Below are positions 16,484-24,112 of a stretch of 28,925 nucleotides of DNA, piece by piece. Each line of letters starts with the position of its first letter. Within the stretch, counting starts at the first letter, position 1. The DNA comes from Promethearchaeota archaeon (GTDB taxonomy: Archaea > Asgardarchaeota > Lokiarchaeia > Sigynarchaeales > SOKP01). The notes under the pieces are model-generated. The model ran no database searches. It saw only the letters and a list, made by a program, of their open reading frames with translations, and was not told the DNA's origin. A program made the translations under genes and the position numbers. The stretch spans positions 1 through 28,925 of the forward strand of contig JAHLWV010000004.1 in assembly GCA_019057735.1 (NCBI GenBank), in the 5' to 3' direction.

Positions 16484-19400
16484 TACATCGTTTCCCTATA
16501 AATATCTATAATTTTTCTTTTTCGAGATTTATTTAATAATACTTTCATTCCAATTAGAGTAAAAATTATCGATATGGTAAAAACTACAACCATATCTGTT
16601 AATGGAAAAACTGGCACGTTAGGTAAACCGCTAGTTAAATTCATAGACACACTTAATAGTAAACTAGTAAACCACCCTACAGTGATACCTATTGTTCCAC
16701 TACTTAACATAATAATTAATGACTCTACAGTAAACATTATTCCAATTTCTTTCCCTTTTAAACCCAAAGTTCTGACGATCCCTATTTCTTTTTTTCGTTC
16801 AATAATTGTTGAATACGAAGATGATAGCAATCCAAATAAACAGATGATTACAGTTGCATTTAAGGTCATAGAGAAAAACACGGAAATAACTGTGAAAAAT
16901 AACTCTTGTTGCGTAATTCTCTGTTGTAAGCTCATTACTTCGAAGTCATAGAAGTCCTCATTTTCTCTTAGTAGTTTATTTCTGATAAATTGTGATGAAC
17001 TTTGGGCATTCAGATTGAGTTTAATAAATATTTTATCTAAGTATGGAATTGGGGGAATATCCATAATAATCATATAAGTTTCTTGAGAAATCATAACTCC
17101 ACCCATATTAGCCGATGCGGCCGATCTTCCAAATTCCTGTATAAAACCTGGCATAGCTGCTGCTACTCCAACTATTTTAAATGTATAAATCTCAGATTCA
17201 TCCCCCCTCTGTATTACCATCCGAATAGTATCTCCAAGATACATATCCATACTTAAAGAAATTCCTTCTGATATGATACATGTATAGAGGGATTGTTCAA
17301 TAAATAATTGTTCGAAAGAAGATTCGATTACACCTTGTGTAAATTCCATGTATTCATTGTTGATTGTAGAAGAATAAACTTCGTCGACACCTATAAGGCT
17401 AATTTTTTGTGTGGTTAGACCAGCGTAATCCCCAATTTCAGCCGTAAATTGTTTATTTTCTTCCGAATAGATTTGTGTTAACTGGAAAGGGCTGGCGATT
17501 ACCGAGGAAATCCTCTCGATACCATCAATTTTTAACAATTCCTCCTCGAAATCGCTTGTGAGAATTCTATTCGGATTTACAGAAAAACCGTTATCTTGAC
17601 TTGTTTTAAGACCATCTACAGAGGTGCTAAGAAATTCACCATCCCCTCCCCCATCCCCAAATAAATTAAAACTTACTGCTTCTTCGGGTTCGATCCACCC
17701 TTCTGTTTCTATTACTAAATCTGAGCCGAAATCCAAGTTGGCACTCACCACACTCTCGTTTGCTAAAAAGCTAAATACGCTCGAAGTAAATATTACGAAC
17801 GAAAAAGTAAAGGCAAAAGTTATTATCGTGCTAGAATTCCTTCTAACATATCTAAATATAAAGATTTTGTAGACTGGAGCAATTTTTTTGGTAAATACTT
17901 GAAAAAATCTTATGAACATTCTTAAAATTAAAGGTAATATTCCCAATCCTGCTAATGTCATCCCAATCAAAAATACTAATAATAAAGCTATTAAGGTTCC
18001 TGACATCAACGCAGCGTCTCCCGTATTTAATATTCTAGGGATAACAAACATTACAAATGCTCCATTCACGGCTAATATAACACCAACGATTATAAGCTTA
18101 TAATTCACTGAAGCTCTTTTTCTTAGTTTATATAACACATCCTCTTTACGATAAGGATGGATAGATTCGATTAATTGGAGCTGCATAACCTTAATAGCAG
18201 GGGCGATGCTGACAATAAGCCCCACACTTATTCCAATGATATAAGCAATTAAAAAAGACCAAATTGTTGACGAGAAGGCTATATTTCCCGCTAAGCCTGG
18301 TATCGATCCCGCTATAGCAGCTCCTGCGATTGGAAGTACGATATATTCCGTTAGGAGCTGGGCTAGAAATATCCCTAATATTGTTCCAATATTACATAAC
18401 AACAATCCTTGTACTAAAACAATTATCAAATTGTAACGTTTAGTTGCTCCCAGCGTTCTAAAGATCCCAAATTCTCTTATACGCTCTTCAACAGAAGTTT
18501 TTAGAATCCCGTTAATTAAAACACCAGAAATTAACATAGAGATCATTGTTACAAATACAAAAACTATTGTCAACCCGACGGTAAACATTTCAGAAAAACC
18601 TAAGATGTCTAATTTTGGTAAATCTATATTATACTCGTTTAACCCGATTAGCATTTGAACTTTCCCCGCTAAATTTTTGACTCTGTTTTCTGAACCTTTG
18701 ATATCTCTTGAGTCGTACAAGCCTTCGGCGCCTTTCAATGTCATAATTAATTCATTACATTTTCCATTGATTGTCGCATTGTCAAAGATATCATAAATTG
18801 TATTAATATCAACAACAATGAAGGGTCGGTTCGTATATGTTATGGGCCATTTCAATTGAAAATCAAAAATCCGAATTATAGTAAATGTTTTCACTGCGGA
18901 ATAAGTCGTATTTCCGAGCCATAATGCCATTCTTATTTCAATTGTGTCGTTCTCTGCATATTTAATTTCATCATTTAACCCATAATATACCACACATTGG
19001 TTCAAGGCTAAATTAGATATCTCTAACAAATCGTTAGTATCCGGCTTTAAAAAACTCCCAAATTGAAGTTGGTTTTCTAATTCAAAATCTATACCAGATA
19101 TAATAACGCCTCTACTTCTATTTTCTAATTCTTGGGTTTCAAAACCCTTAGAATAATTAACTTCTCCCCATAGACTCAACCTAGGAATAAAAGCTTCAAC
19201 TTCGTCTACATCACTTCCAATTGTTTCTATTAAGGGCTGATAGCTGAAATAATTCGACCGATTATAAGGTTCACCATTATAGTGCCTTACAGAAACATTA
19301 AAATCTTGTTGGCCCGCATCAATACTTAAATAATCAATGAAGGTAACTGCTACAGAATCTGATAAAAATAGAATTAACGCTAAAAGTCCAATAGAAACTG

Positions 19401-19488
19401 TAATTCCTAATAACCCAACAAAGGTCCTGGTCTTGTGACGGACGAAATCTTTAAAGGCGTATTTAAAAACTATTTTTATGTTTGTCAT
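16483..19488 (-). CDS. ABC transporter permease A, FtsX/MacB type, two large ectodomains
   Basis: A 1001-aa paralogue of the permease at 4717-7683 with the same plan: about ten helices (near 22-44, 302-325, 353-380, 408-433, 463-485, 493-525, 553-575, 863-892, 917-946, 965-986) and two ectodomains (about 48-300 and 578-860). The coupling elements are EERIREFGIFRTLGATK at 334-350 and IERKKEIGIVRTLGLKGKE at 896-914. Both permeases share a MPGF motif followed by a GG-V/I-MVS-type strand late in the second ectodomain (778-801 here, 763-785 in permease B), although most of the ectodomain sequence has diverged. It is the first gene after the ATPase, 53 bases downstream, and very probably pairs with it. 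A single polypeptide already has two FtsX cores, so A and B may act as alternative pumps or as one assembly. Confidence 0.88.
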   Translation of the reverse strand: MTNIKIVFKYAFKDFVRHKTRTFVGLLGITVSIGLLALILFLSDSVAVTFIDYLSIDAGQQDFNVSVRHYNGEPYNRSNYFSYQPLIETIGSDVDEVEAFIPRLSLWGEVNYSKGFETQELENRSRGVIISGIDFELENQLQFGSFLKPDTNDLLEISNLALNQCVVYYGLNDEIKYAENDTIEIRMALWLGNTTYSAVKTFTIIRIFDFQLKWPITYTNRPFIVVDINTIYDIFDNATINGKCNELIMTLKGAEGLYDSRDIKGSENRVKNLAGKVQMLIGLNEYNIDLPKLDILGFSEMFTVGLTIVFVFVTMISMLISGVLINGILKTSVEERIREFGIFRTLGATKRYNLIIVLVQGLLLCNIGTILGIFLAQLLTEYIVLPIAGAAIAGSIPGLAGNIAFSSTIWSFLIAYIIGISVGLIVSIAPAIKVMQLQLIESIHPYRKEDVLYKLRKRASVNYKLIIVGVILAVNGAFVMFVIPRILNTGDAALMSGTLIALLLVFLIGMTLAGLGILPLILRMFIRFFQVFTKKIAPVYKIFIFRYVRRNSSTIITFAFTFSFVIFTSSVFSFLANESVVSANLDFGSDLVIETEGWIEPEEAVSFNLFGDGGGDGEFLSTSVDGLKTSQDNGFSVNPNRILTSDFEEELLKIDGIERISSVIASPFQLTQIYSEENKQFTAEIGDYAGLTTQKISLIGVDEVYSSTINNEYMEFTQGVIESSFEQLFIEQSLYTCIISEGISLSMDMYLGDTIRMVIQRGDESEIYTFKIVGVAAAMPGFIQEFGRSAASANMGGVMISQETYMIIMDIPPIPYLDKIFIKLNLNAQSSSQFIRNKLLRENEDFYDFEVMSLQQRITQQELFFTVISVFFSMTLNATVIICLFGLLSSSYSTIIERKKEIGIVRTLGLKGKEIGIMFTVESLIIMLSSGTIGITVGWFTSLLLSVSMNLTSGLPNVPVFPLTDMVVVFTISIIFTLIGMKVLLNKSRKRKIIDIYRETM

Positions 19489-19510
19489 TCGAATTAAAAT
19501 GGTTAAAAAA

Positions 19511-19530
19511 CATACTTTTATACTAAAATA
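19511..19530 (-). promoter_or_regulatory. Possible internal promoter before permease A
   Basis: In the 53-base gap after the ATPase gene the complement reads tattttagtataaaagtatg, a TATA-like stretch about 25-40 bases before the ATG at 19488. No Shine-Dalgarno motif precedes that ATG. An almost leaderless second transcript starting here is possible. Confidence 0.3.
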
Positions 19531-19541
19531 GATAAATTAAA

Positions 19542-20726
19542 TCAATCTAAAATCAAGTGATCTCCTGAAATTTGTCCACTGATGTTACTTTCTTCTATAA
19601 GCTCAACCAAGATGTCATTAAAATGCTCTGGTAGGTTTGAAATGATCGGACTTGGAACGCTATTTCTAATTTCGCTAACTCTTATTTTAGTTTTACCTAA
19701 ATTTTTTTTGTCAAAGAGAAATCTGAATATCATATTTTTACATTTTTCCTTATTAATCTCAGCATCCTGTTTCCTTCGTAACTGCATAATTTCAGTTTCT
19801 TTTAGACCTCTAATTTTCCCCTCGTGAGTTAATTTTCCATCTTTCATATGATAAACTTTAGTAGCGTATTCAGTAACCGCAGCATCGTGAGATACCGATA
19901 TAAATGTTGCTCCTCTTTTATTTAGATCTCTAATAAGGTTCAAAATCATGATTCCAGTCTTGGAGTCTAAGTCACCAGTTGGTTCGTCGAGAATAACTAT
20001 AGCTGGATCGTTCGCAAATGCTCTTGCAATTGCCACCCTTTGTTGTTCCCCTCCGCTTAATTCTGATGGTGAATGGTGAGAACGTTCATCCAATCCTACA
20101 AGACTTAGTAAATCCATCGCCTTTTTTTTCTTGCCTCTTTTACTTAACTTTCCTGAAAAATGTAAAGGGACCATCACATTTTCTAAAGCTGTCATTTGCG
20201 GTAGTAAATTATAGAATTGAAATACAAAGCCAATTCTTTCTCTTCTTATTTCTGCTAAGGCGTTGTCATTAAGCATTGATATATTACGTCCTTCCAAGAA
20301 AATCTTTCCCCTCGTAGGAGTATCTAACCCACCAATTAGGTTCAAAAGCGTTGTTTTGCCACTTCCTGAAGGACCCATTATATCGATGAAATTACCTTTA
20401 TCAATTGTTATATCAACGCCCCGTAGAGCTGCTACCGCCGTAGTTCCAAGCAAGTAAGTTTTGTGTAGGTTCTCAACGACAATTAAATGGTCATAATCTC
20501 TTCCCACTTCTTTTTCTTGTTTTAATTCTAATTTGATTTTCTTTCTTTCTTCACGAGAGAGGGAAAGTGATTCCAATTTCTGCTTTTTTAATGTGTTCTT
20601 TTGTTTTTTCATTTGCCATTTTCGAAAATCTTTGTTCTCTATACCCCTCCAGATCGCAAGTTTTCCAGTTTCGTTTTCGTATTCTTCCATTTCCGGAGTT
20701 TTTTTACTAATACTTTCTTCAGACAT
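19542..20726 (-). CDS. ABC transporter ATPase, MacB/LolD type, with N- and C-terminal extensions
   Basis: A 394-aa protein. The nucleotide-binding domain covers about 80-305: Walker A GPSGSGKTT at 118-126, Q-loop Gln170, signature LSGGEQQR at 223-230, Walker B AIVILDEPTGDLDS at 242-255 with catalytic Glu248, and H-loop His280. The sequence around VFQFYNLLPQMTALENV is typical of the LolD/MacB/FtsE class that pairs with FtsX-like permeases. Two parts are unusual: a charged, probably helical N-terminal extension of about 75 residues, and a C-terminal extension of about 85 residues (310-394) whose end (LVELIEESNISGQISGDHLIL) looks like a small winged helix. Common family members are about 220-240 aa. 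It is the first gene of the five-gene block and the only ATPase gene in it, so it should energise both permeases. Confidence 0.93.
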   Translation of the reverse strand: MSEESISKKTPEMEEYENETGKLAIWRGIENKDFRKWQMKKQKNTLKKQKLESLSLSREERKKIKLELKQEKEVGRDYDHLIVVENLHKTYLLGTTAVAALRGVDITIDKGNFIDIMGPSGSGKTTLLNLIGGLDTPTRGKIFLEGRNISMLNDNALAEIRRERIGFVFQFYNLLPQMTALENVMVPLHFSGKLSKRGKKKKAMDLLSLVGLDERSHHSPSELSGGEQQRVAIARAFANDPAIVILDEPTGDLDSKTGIMILNLIRDLNKRGATFISVSHDAAVTEYATKVYHMKDGKLTHEGKIRGLKETEIMQLRRKQDAEINKEKCKNMIFRFLFDKKNLGKTKIRVSEIRNSVPSPIISNLPEHFNDILVELIEESNISGQISGDHLILD

Positions 20727-20900
20727 TAAGTTTAACCCTTATTTGAGAATAGATGCATAAAATGTAATACAACTACTAAGATAATCTTTATTGCAATAGG
20801 TTTAGAAGTATTAGGAATGTTTTAAACATTAAGATTCTATTATTTTCGAACAATTAATAAAATAATTCTAAATATAAAACGATTGAAATATGAGTGAAAT

Positions 20901-21623
20901 TCATATTCCTTCTAAGTATTTTAAAATTTTCAAACTAATATTTTTCTCTGCTTCTATTTTTGTTTTAAATCTCTTCGATTTCAAGTTGTTAGGTACTTTA
21001 ATTAGCTCTTTTTGATTAATATCGACTATTACTGGGTTTTTCGCAATCCAACGAGCATCATTATCTGGACCTAGCTTTTCAAAATCAAACTTTATGGTAG
21101 GTGTTGTTTTGAATTTATTCTGTAAATATTCTAGAAGCTGATTTTTGTATAAATGTGGTGATTCCTTCATTAACGACTCCCAATCAGTTATAAACCTATC
21201 AATAATTATTCTTTCAACAACTTGTAAATTATTCCCTGAATCGATAAAAATTGCTCCACATATCGCTTCGAATACATCTGCAAGTATCGAACTGTCTTTT
21301 ACTCTTTGCTTTTTTGAGGAAAAAATGTACTTCCACAATTCCATTCCCATCGCTATTTTATGAAAAGTTTGATTATCCTCTAAGCGTAGTTTAGCTTTAG
21401 TTAAATTTCCCGGATCGATTTCACCTATACTATAGAGTCTCAAACTAATGATTAATTTGATTACAGCATCTCCAAGTGTTTCGAGGATTTGATAGGAAGA
21501 AATCTTTTTTTCGTTAGCAAATTGGGATGTAGTTAAGGCTTGAAGCAGTATTTCTGGTTTGTTAAAACGATAATTTATAAAATCTTGAAATTGATTTAGA
21601 ATATCTTCTGTAATCTTATCCAT
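20901..21623 (-). CDS. rnc: Ribonuclease III
   Basis: A 240-aa enzyme cutting double-stranded RNA. The catalytic domain keeps the four metal-binding acids in family spacing: Glu48 and Asp52 in QILETLGDAV, and Asp116 and Glu119 in LADVFEAICGAIF. The first acidic residue of the usual signature helix is replaced by Gln45. From about 158 to 238 the sequence fits a double-stranded-RNA-binding domain (KNQLLEYLQNKF at its start, then a GPDNDARW strand and a KTKIEAEKNISLKILKYL last helix). Most archaea lack this enzyme and process rRNA with the splicing endonuclease, so its presence is notable; it may have come from bacteria or be an Asgard trait. It is divergent from the gene at 21678, sharing a 54-base promoter region. 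Confidence 0.92.
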   Translation of the reverse strand: MDKITEDILNQFQDFINYRFNKPEILLQALTTSQFANEKKISSYQILETLGDAVIKLIISLRLYSIGEIDPGNLTKAKLRLEDNQTFHKIAMGMELWKYIFSSKKQRVKDSSILADVFEAICGAIFIDSGNNLQVVERIIIDRFITDWESLMKESPHLYKNQLLEYLQNKFKTTPTIKFDFEKLGPDNDARWIAKNPVIVDINQKELIKVPNNLKSKRFKTKIEAEKNISLKILKYLEGI

Positions 21624-21642
21624 ACTTATATAAAATGAAAGG

Positions 21643-21663
21643 ATAAATTTAAAAATTTAAATA
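21643..21663. promoter_or_regulatory. AT-only element between rnc and the 143-aa gene, candidate shared promoter
   Basis: The 54 bases between the two divergent ATGs hold the symmetric run ataaatttaaaaatttaaat. It lies about 20-40 bases from the ATG at 21623 and 15-35 bases from the ATG at 21678, so it could supply TATA boxes to both genes. This is inferred from position and base composition only. Confidence 0.4.
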
Positions 21664-21677
21664 AAGTTAGTTAGTAT

Positions 21678-22109
21678 ATGGAGCGAGAAAACATATTAAA
21701 AACTCTTTCTCTCATAGAAGATTTCGAGCAGAAAAATGCAGAGATAGATAAAATTCTTTCAAATTTGCCGATATTATCTCGTATTGAACTTCTTCAGGAG
21801 ATTACACGAGATATTATTGAACAGAATCGTATTATTAAAGAACATGGATTTCTTAAGGAAAATATCTGTGATCCAGAATCGTCAAATCAAGAGGTCTCAT
21901 CAATAAATTTATTAATTAATAATCTCGTTTCAACTATTCAAAAAAACCCTTCAAAGAAAGTGCTCTATTTAAGGTTATTCCTTGATAAATTTAAAGACAT
22001 TTCTGATCAAGATAAAAATGTTGTTATTCAGTCTATAAAGGATGAAGATTCTGAAGGCTTAAAAGAAAAAATATTATCTATTTTAAAAGTATTCAAATTG
22101 GAAAGATGA
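21678..22109 (+). CDS. Unrecognised small helical protein
   Basis: A 143-aa soluble protein that I do not recognise. It is rich in Ile, Leu, Lys and Glu and appears all-helical. Residues 1-60 have heptad-like spacing (a possible coiled coil, ELLQEITRDIIEQNRIIKEH); residues 70-140 look like two or three further helices separated by a DPESSNQE linker. There are no Cys pairs, catalytic motifs, signal peptide or membrane segments. It starts divergently from RNase III across 54 bases, which may mean common regulation but does not show a shared function. Composition matches the neighbouring genes, so it is probably a real gene rather than a chance frame. Confidence 0.6.
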   Translation: MERENILKTLSLIEDFEQKNAEIDKILSNLPILSRIELLQEITRDIIEQNRIIKEHGFLKENICDPESSNQEVSSINLLINNLVSTIQKNPSKKVLYLRLFLDKFKDISDQDKNVVIQSIKDEDSEGLKEKILSILKVFKLER

Positions 22110-22176
22110 ATAGAAAAAAATAGAGTTTATTCGTTATCGATTTTAATTGCTAAATTCTGTTTGAACTTGTCTTATC

Positions 22177-22590
22177 CTATGCAGGTTCAACTTCATATTC
22201 AAACAGCTTCATTAAAATTAGAACACTTTTAATACCTTTTATTTTGATCCGAAAAGTGATGACTTTCCAAATAATAGATCCCATTGAAATATCACCCCCT
22301 CCCAAGAGGTCTACAAACACTTCAGTTTTTGTTTGTAATAAGCCATCCCAACCGAGAGTTTTTTTCGATATGTTGGATTTTGGGGTGTTTTCAATGCCCT
22401 CAACATAGATTCTACCCTTTTCTATCACTAAAAGTGCAGCATATTTTCCATCTTTGGCATTTAAAAGAATTTTGATTAAGGAATCCTTATAGTCTTCTTT
22501 AAATTGCTCAATTGTGTTCAAAACTTCTATTTCTTTAGCCACAACTTTCGCAAATCCTTTTAACCGCTTCTTTTTTTCTACTTCATTCAT
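22177..22590 (-). CDS. SCP2-like (sterol-carrier-protein fold) domain protein
   Basis: A 137-aa soluble protein. The alternation DGKYAALLVIEKGRIYVEG (47-65), a segment with TLGWDGLLQTKTEVFVDLLGGG (77-98), and MGSIIWKVITFRIKIKGIKSVLILMKLF (102-129) follows the order of SCP2 domains: strands, then an acidic helix, then a gate of helix and strand ending in a hydrophobic helix. SCP2-like proteins bind lipids or acyl-CoA in a hydrophobic tunnel; in archaea their ligands are unknown. The gene ends in TAG. A perfect 18-base palindrome lies 12 bases before its start. The fold call is by pattern and moderately secure. Confidence 0.6.
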   Translation of the reverse strand: MNEVEKKKRLKGFAKVVAKEIEVLNTIEQFKEDYKDSLIKILLNAKDGKYAALLVIEKGRIYVEGIENTPKSNISKKTLGWDGLLQTKTEVFVDLLGGGDISMGSIIWKVITFRIKIKGIKSVLILMKLFEYEVEPA

Positions 22591-22601
22591 GGTTAATCAT
22601 T

Positions 22602-22619
22602 TTTTACATTAATGTAAAA
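22602..22619. promoter_or_regulatory. 18-bp perfect palindrome, candidate operator of the SCP2-like gene
   Basis: The sequence TTTTACATTAATGTAAAA is identical on both strands and sits 12-29 bases upstream of the ATG at 22590, where the TATA box or transcript start is expected. A half-site TTTTACATT recurs at 23150-23158 and an eight-of-nine match at 23076-23083, both upstream of the next minus-strand gene. In DNA this AT-rich, such a palindrome could arise by chance. Confidence 0.4.
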
Positions 22620-22740
22620 TTTCGATACCTTAATTTCCTATCTTAATAAATCTAATAATAGTAAAATATCTATAAAATTGTCTTTTTAATGTTTAAATTT
22701 AACGATTCTTTAATCGGAGAATTGTTATTGCTCCGTGAGG

Positions 22741-22995
22741 CTAATAACTCTCAGCACCACCAGCATCAAAGAATTCTTCAAAAGCTTTTCTATCCTGAGC
22801 AGAAATTTTCTTACCACCCATGGATTCTTTCACAACTATAGGGGCTAACTCCTTTTCGTCGTGTTTGATCTTTTTAACTATTTTAAAATCATCTGGTTCG
22901 GTTTCTAAATCGAATTCTTTATCGCAAGCTTTGCAATATAATTTTTTGTCTTTTGTTGGAAAAATTATATTATCACAATCTGGGCAGAACTTCAT
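22741..22995 (-). CDS. TFS/RPB9-like protein with only the N-terminal zinc ribbon
   Basis: An 84-aa protein if it starts at the ATG at 22995. It begins MKFCPDCDNIIFP and has YCKACDKEF at 19-27, the N-terminal Cys4 zinc ribbon of archaeal transcription factor S and eukaryotic RPB9, which docks on RNA polymerase. The rest (ELAPIVVKESMGGKKISAQD and an acidic end, EEFFDAGGAESY) has no cysteines. The C-terminal ribbon with the acidic Asp-Glu pair that stimulates transcript cleavage in TFS is missing, and downstream DNA shows no trace of it in this frame. The open frame extends to a TTG at 23070, adding 25 residues; I prefer the ATG because family members begin with MKFCP and a GTGAT ribosome-binding motif lies just upstream. 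Confidence 0.7.
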   Translation of the reverse strand: MKFCPDCDNIIFPTKDKKLYCKACDKEFDLETEPDDFKIVKKIKHDEKELAPIVVKESMGGKKISAQDRKAFEEFFDAGGAESY

Positions 22996-23091
22996 GGTTT
23001 CGATTATCACTAATTTTTCGTTTATTACTTTTTTAATTCTTAAGTGTCTTGTATAATCTTCTATCGTCAATTAATATGTAAAATAGTTAAC

Positions 23092-23100
23092 ATTTATAAA
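23092..23100 (-). promoter_or_regulatory. TATA-box-like element of the TFS/RPB9-like gene
   Basis: The complement reads TTTATAAAT, close to the archaeal TATA consensus. At the usual distance a transcript would start near 23070. This gives a leader of about 75 bases if translation starts at 22995, or a leaderless message if it starts at the TTG at 23070. Confidence 0.45.
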
Positions 23101-23274
23101 TTTATTGGCGTCCAATTAGAGAAGTTGAGTTCAGATATTTAAACTTTTCTTTTACATTTTTGTTGTATAACAAATAAAAAGGTTATGAGAGAATAGTTTA
23201 TGATTGTAGATGGTATGAGGTTAAGTGAAATGCTAAGTTAGGATTGTTTTTGTGGTAAGGTTTTTTGTGTAATT

Positions 23275-23991
23275 TTATCTTAATTTTTGTAAATCTATAG
23301 GATTCCCTTCTAAACAAAGCGTACTTATTTTTTTTAAGTTGTCTAATTCCTTTATTTGAATAATATTATTGTGCGTACAACCAAAGAAATATAAATTTGA
23401 AAGATTTGCTAACCCCTCAATTTTACTTATATTATTATAACTCAAATCTAAATCCTCTAAATTATTTAAGTGTTGGAGATTAGTTATGGTAGAGATTTCA
23501 TTTTTTATTAGATTTAAGCTCCTTAAATTAATAAGGCAATCAAGTCCCTTAATCTCAGAAATCTGATTATCACATAAACACAAATATTTTAATTTCTTTA
23601 GGTTGTCTAAATTTTTAATTCTGGAAATCTTATTTTTTTTTAACCAAAGTTCTTCGAGGTTTTGAAGAGCATTTAAGCCTTTGAGTTCAGATATTTGGTT
23701 CTTTTTAAGCCATAATACCCTTAAGTTATCTAGATTATCAAGTCCTTTTATTTCAGTAATTTGATTATTGTTTAAACATAAAATCTCTAATTTTTTAAGG
23801 TTATCTAAGCCATTAATTTGAGATATCTGGTTGTTTGATAAATCTAAGATATGCAAGTTGGATAATTTTTCGATGCCTTTTATCTTTTTAATATCCTTTA
23901 TGCCTTTATTGGTTAAGATTAAGGTGTGATTTTCTATGTTAAATTTTTTTCCATCATAGAGGACAAAATTTAGACTTTTTTGGATATGCAT
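23275..23991 (-). CDS. SDS22-like leucine-rich-repeat protein
   Basis: A 238-aa protein built almost wholly of 22-residue leucine-rich repeats of the pattern LxxLxxLxLxxNxIsxIxgLxx. Eight full repeats run from about residue 43 to 218, with a degenerate repeat before (22-42) and a capping one after (219-238, ending GNPIDLQKLR). Repeats of this length with the NQIS/EIKGL pattern are typical of the SDS22 subfamily, which forms curved protein-binding surfaces. No signal peptide or membrane segment is seen, so it is probably cytosolic. The partner is unknown. It stands alone, with a TATA-like tttaaataaaag about 30 bases before the ATG. Confidence 0.92.
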   Translation of the reverse strand: MHIQKSLNFVLYDGKKFNIENHTLILTNKGIKDIKKIKGIEKLSNLHILDLSNNQISQINGLDNLKKLEILCLNNNQITEIKGLDNLDNLRVLWLKKNQISELKGLNALQNLEELWLKKNKISRIKNLDNLKKLKYLCLCDNQISEIKGLDCLINLRSLNLIKNEISTITNLQHLNNLEDLDLSYNNISKIEGLANLSNLYFFGCTHNNIIQIKELDNLKKISTLCLEGNPIDLQKLR

Positions 23992-24112
23992 GGATTGATA
24001 TTGGTTTTAGTAAAACTTTTATTTAAACTTATCGTATGAGTTCTCTTAAATTAAGAAACATAAATGCTAAACTTTAAAGTAATAATTAATTATTTTATGA
24101 GAGAATATCGAT

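Noticed and set aside
16574..18103. Plus-strand open frames inside the permease and protease genes
   Set aside because: They are antisense shadows with hydrophobic, low-complexity products and no motifs; the minus-strand frames have clear domains.
23200..23241. Tiny plus-strand ORF of 13 codons in the gap 23101-23274
   Set aside because: Too short, with no Shine-Dalgarno motif or other support; the gap shows no other gene or RNA I can recognise.
23275..23991. Regular 66-base repeats resembling a CRISPR or satellite array
   Set aside because: The repeats are imperfect, in frame and encode 22-residue leucine-rich repeats.
23183..24107. Shared 13-mer ttatgagagaata at 23183-23195 and 24095-24107
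   Set aside because: Many such chance 13-mer pairs are expected in AT-rich sequence of this length, and the flanking bases do not match.
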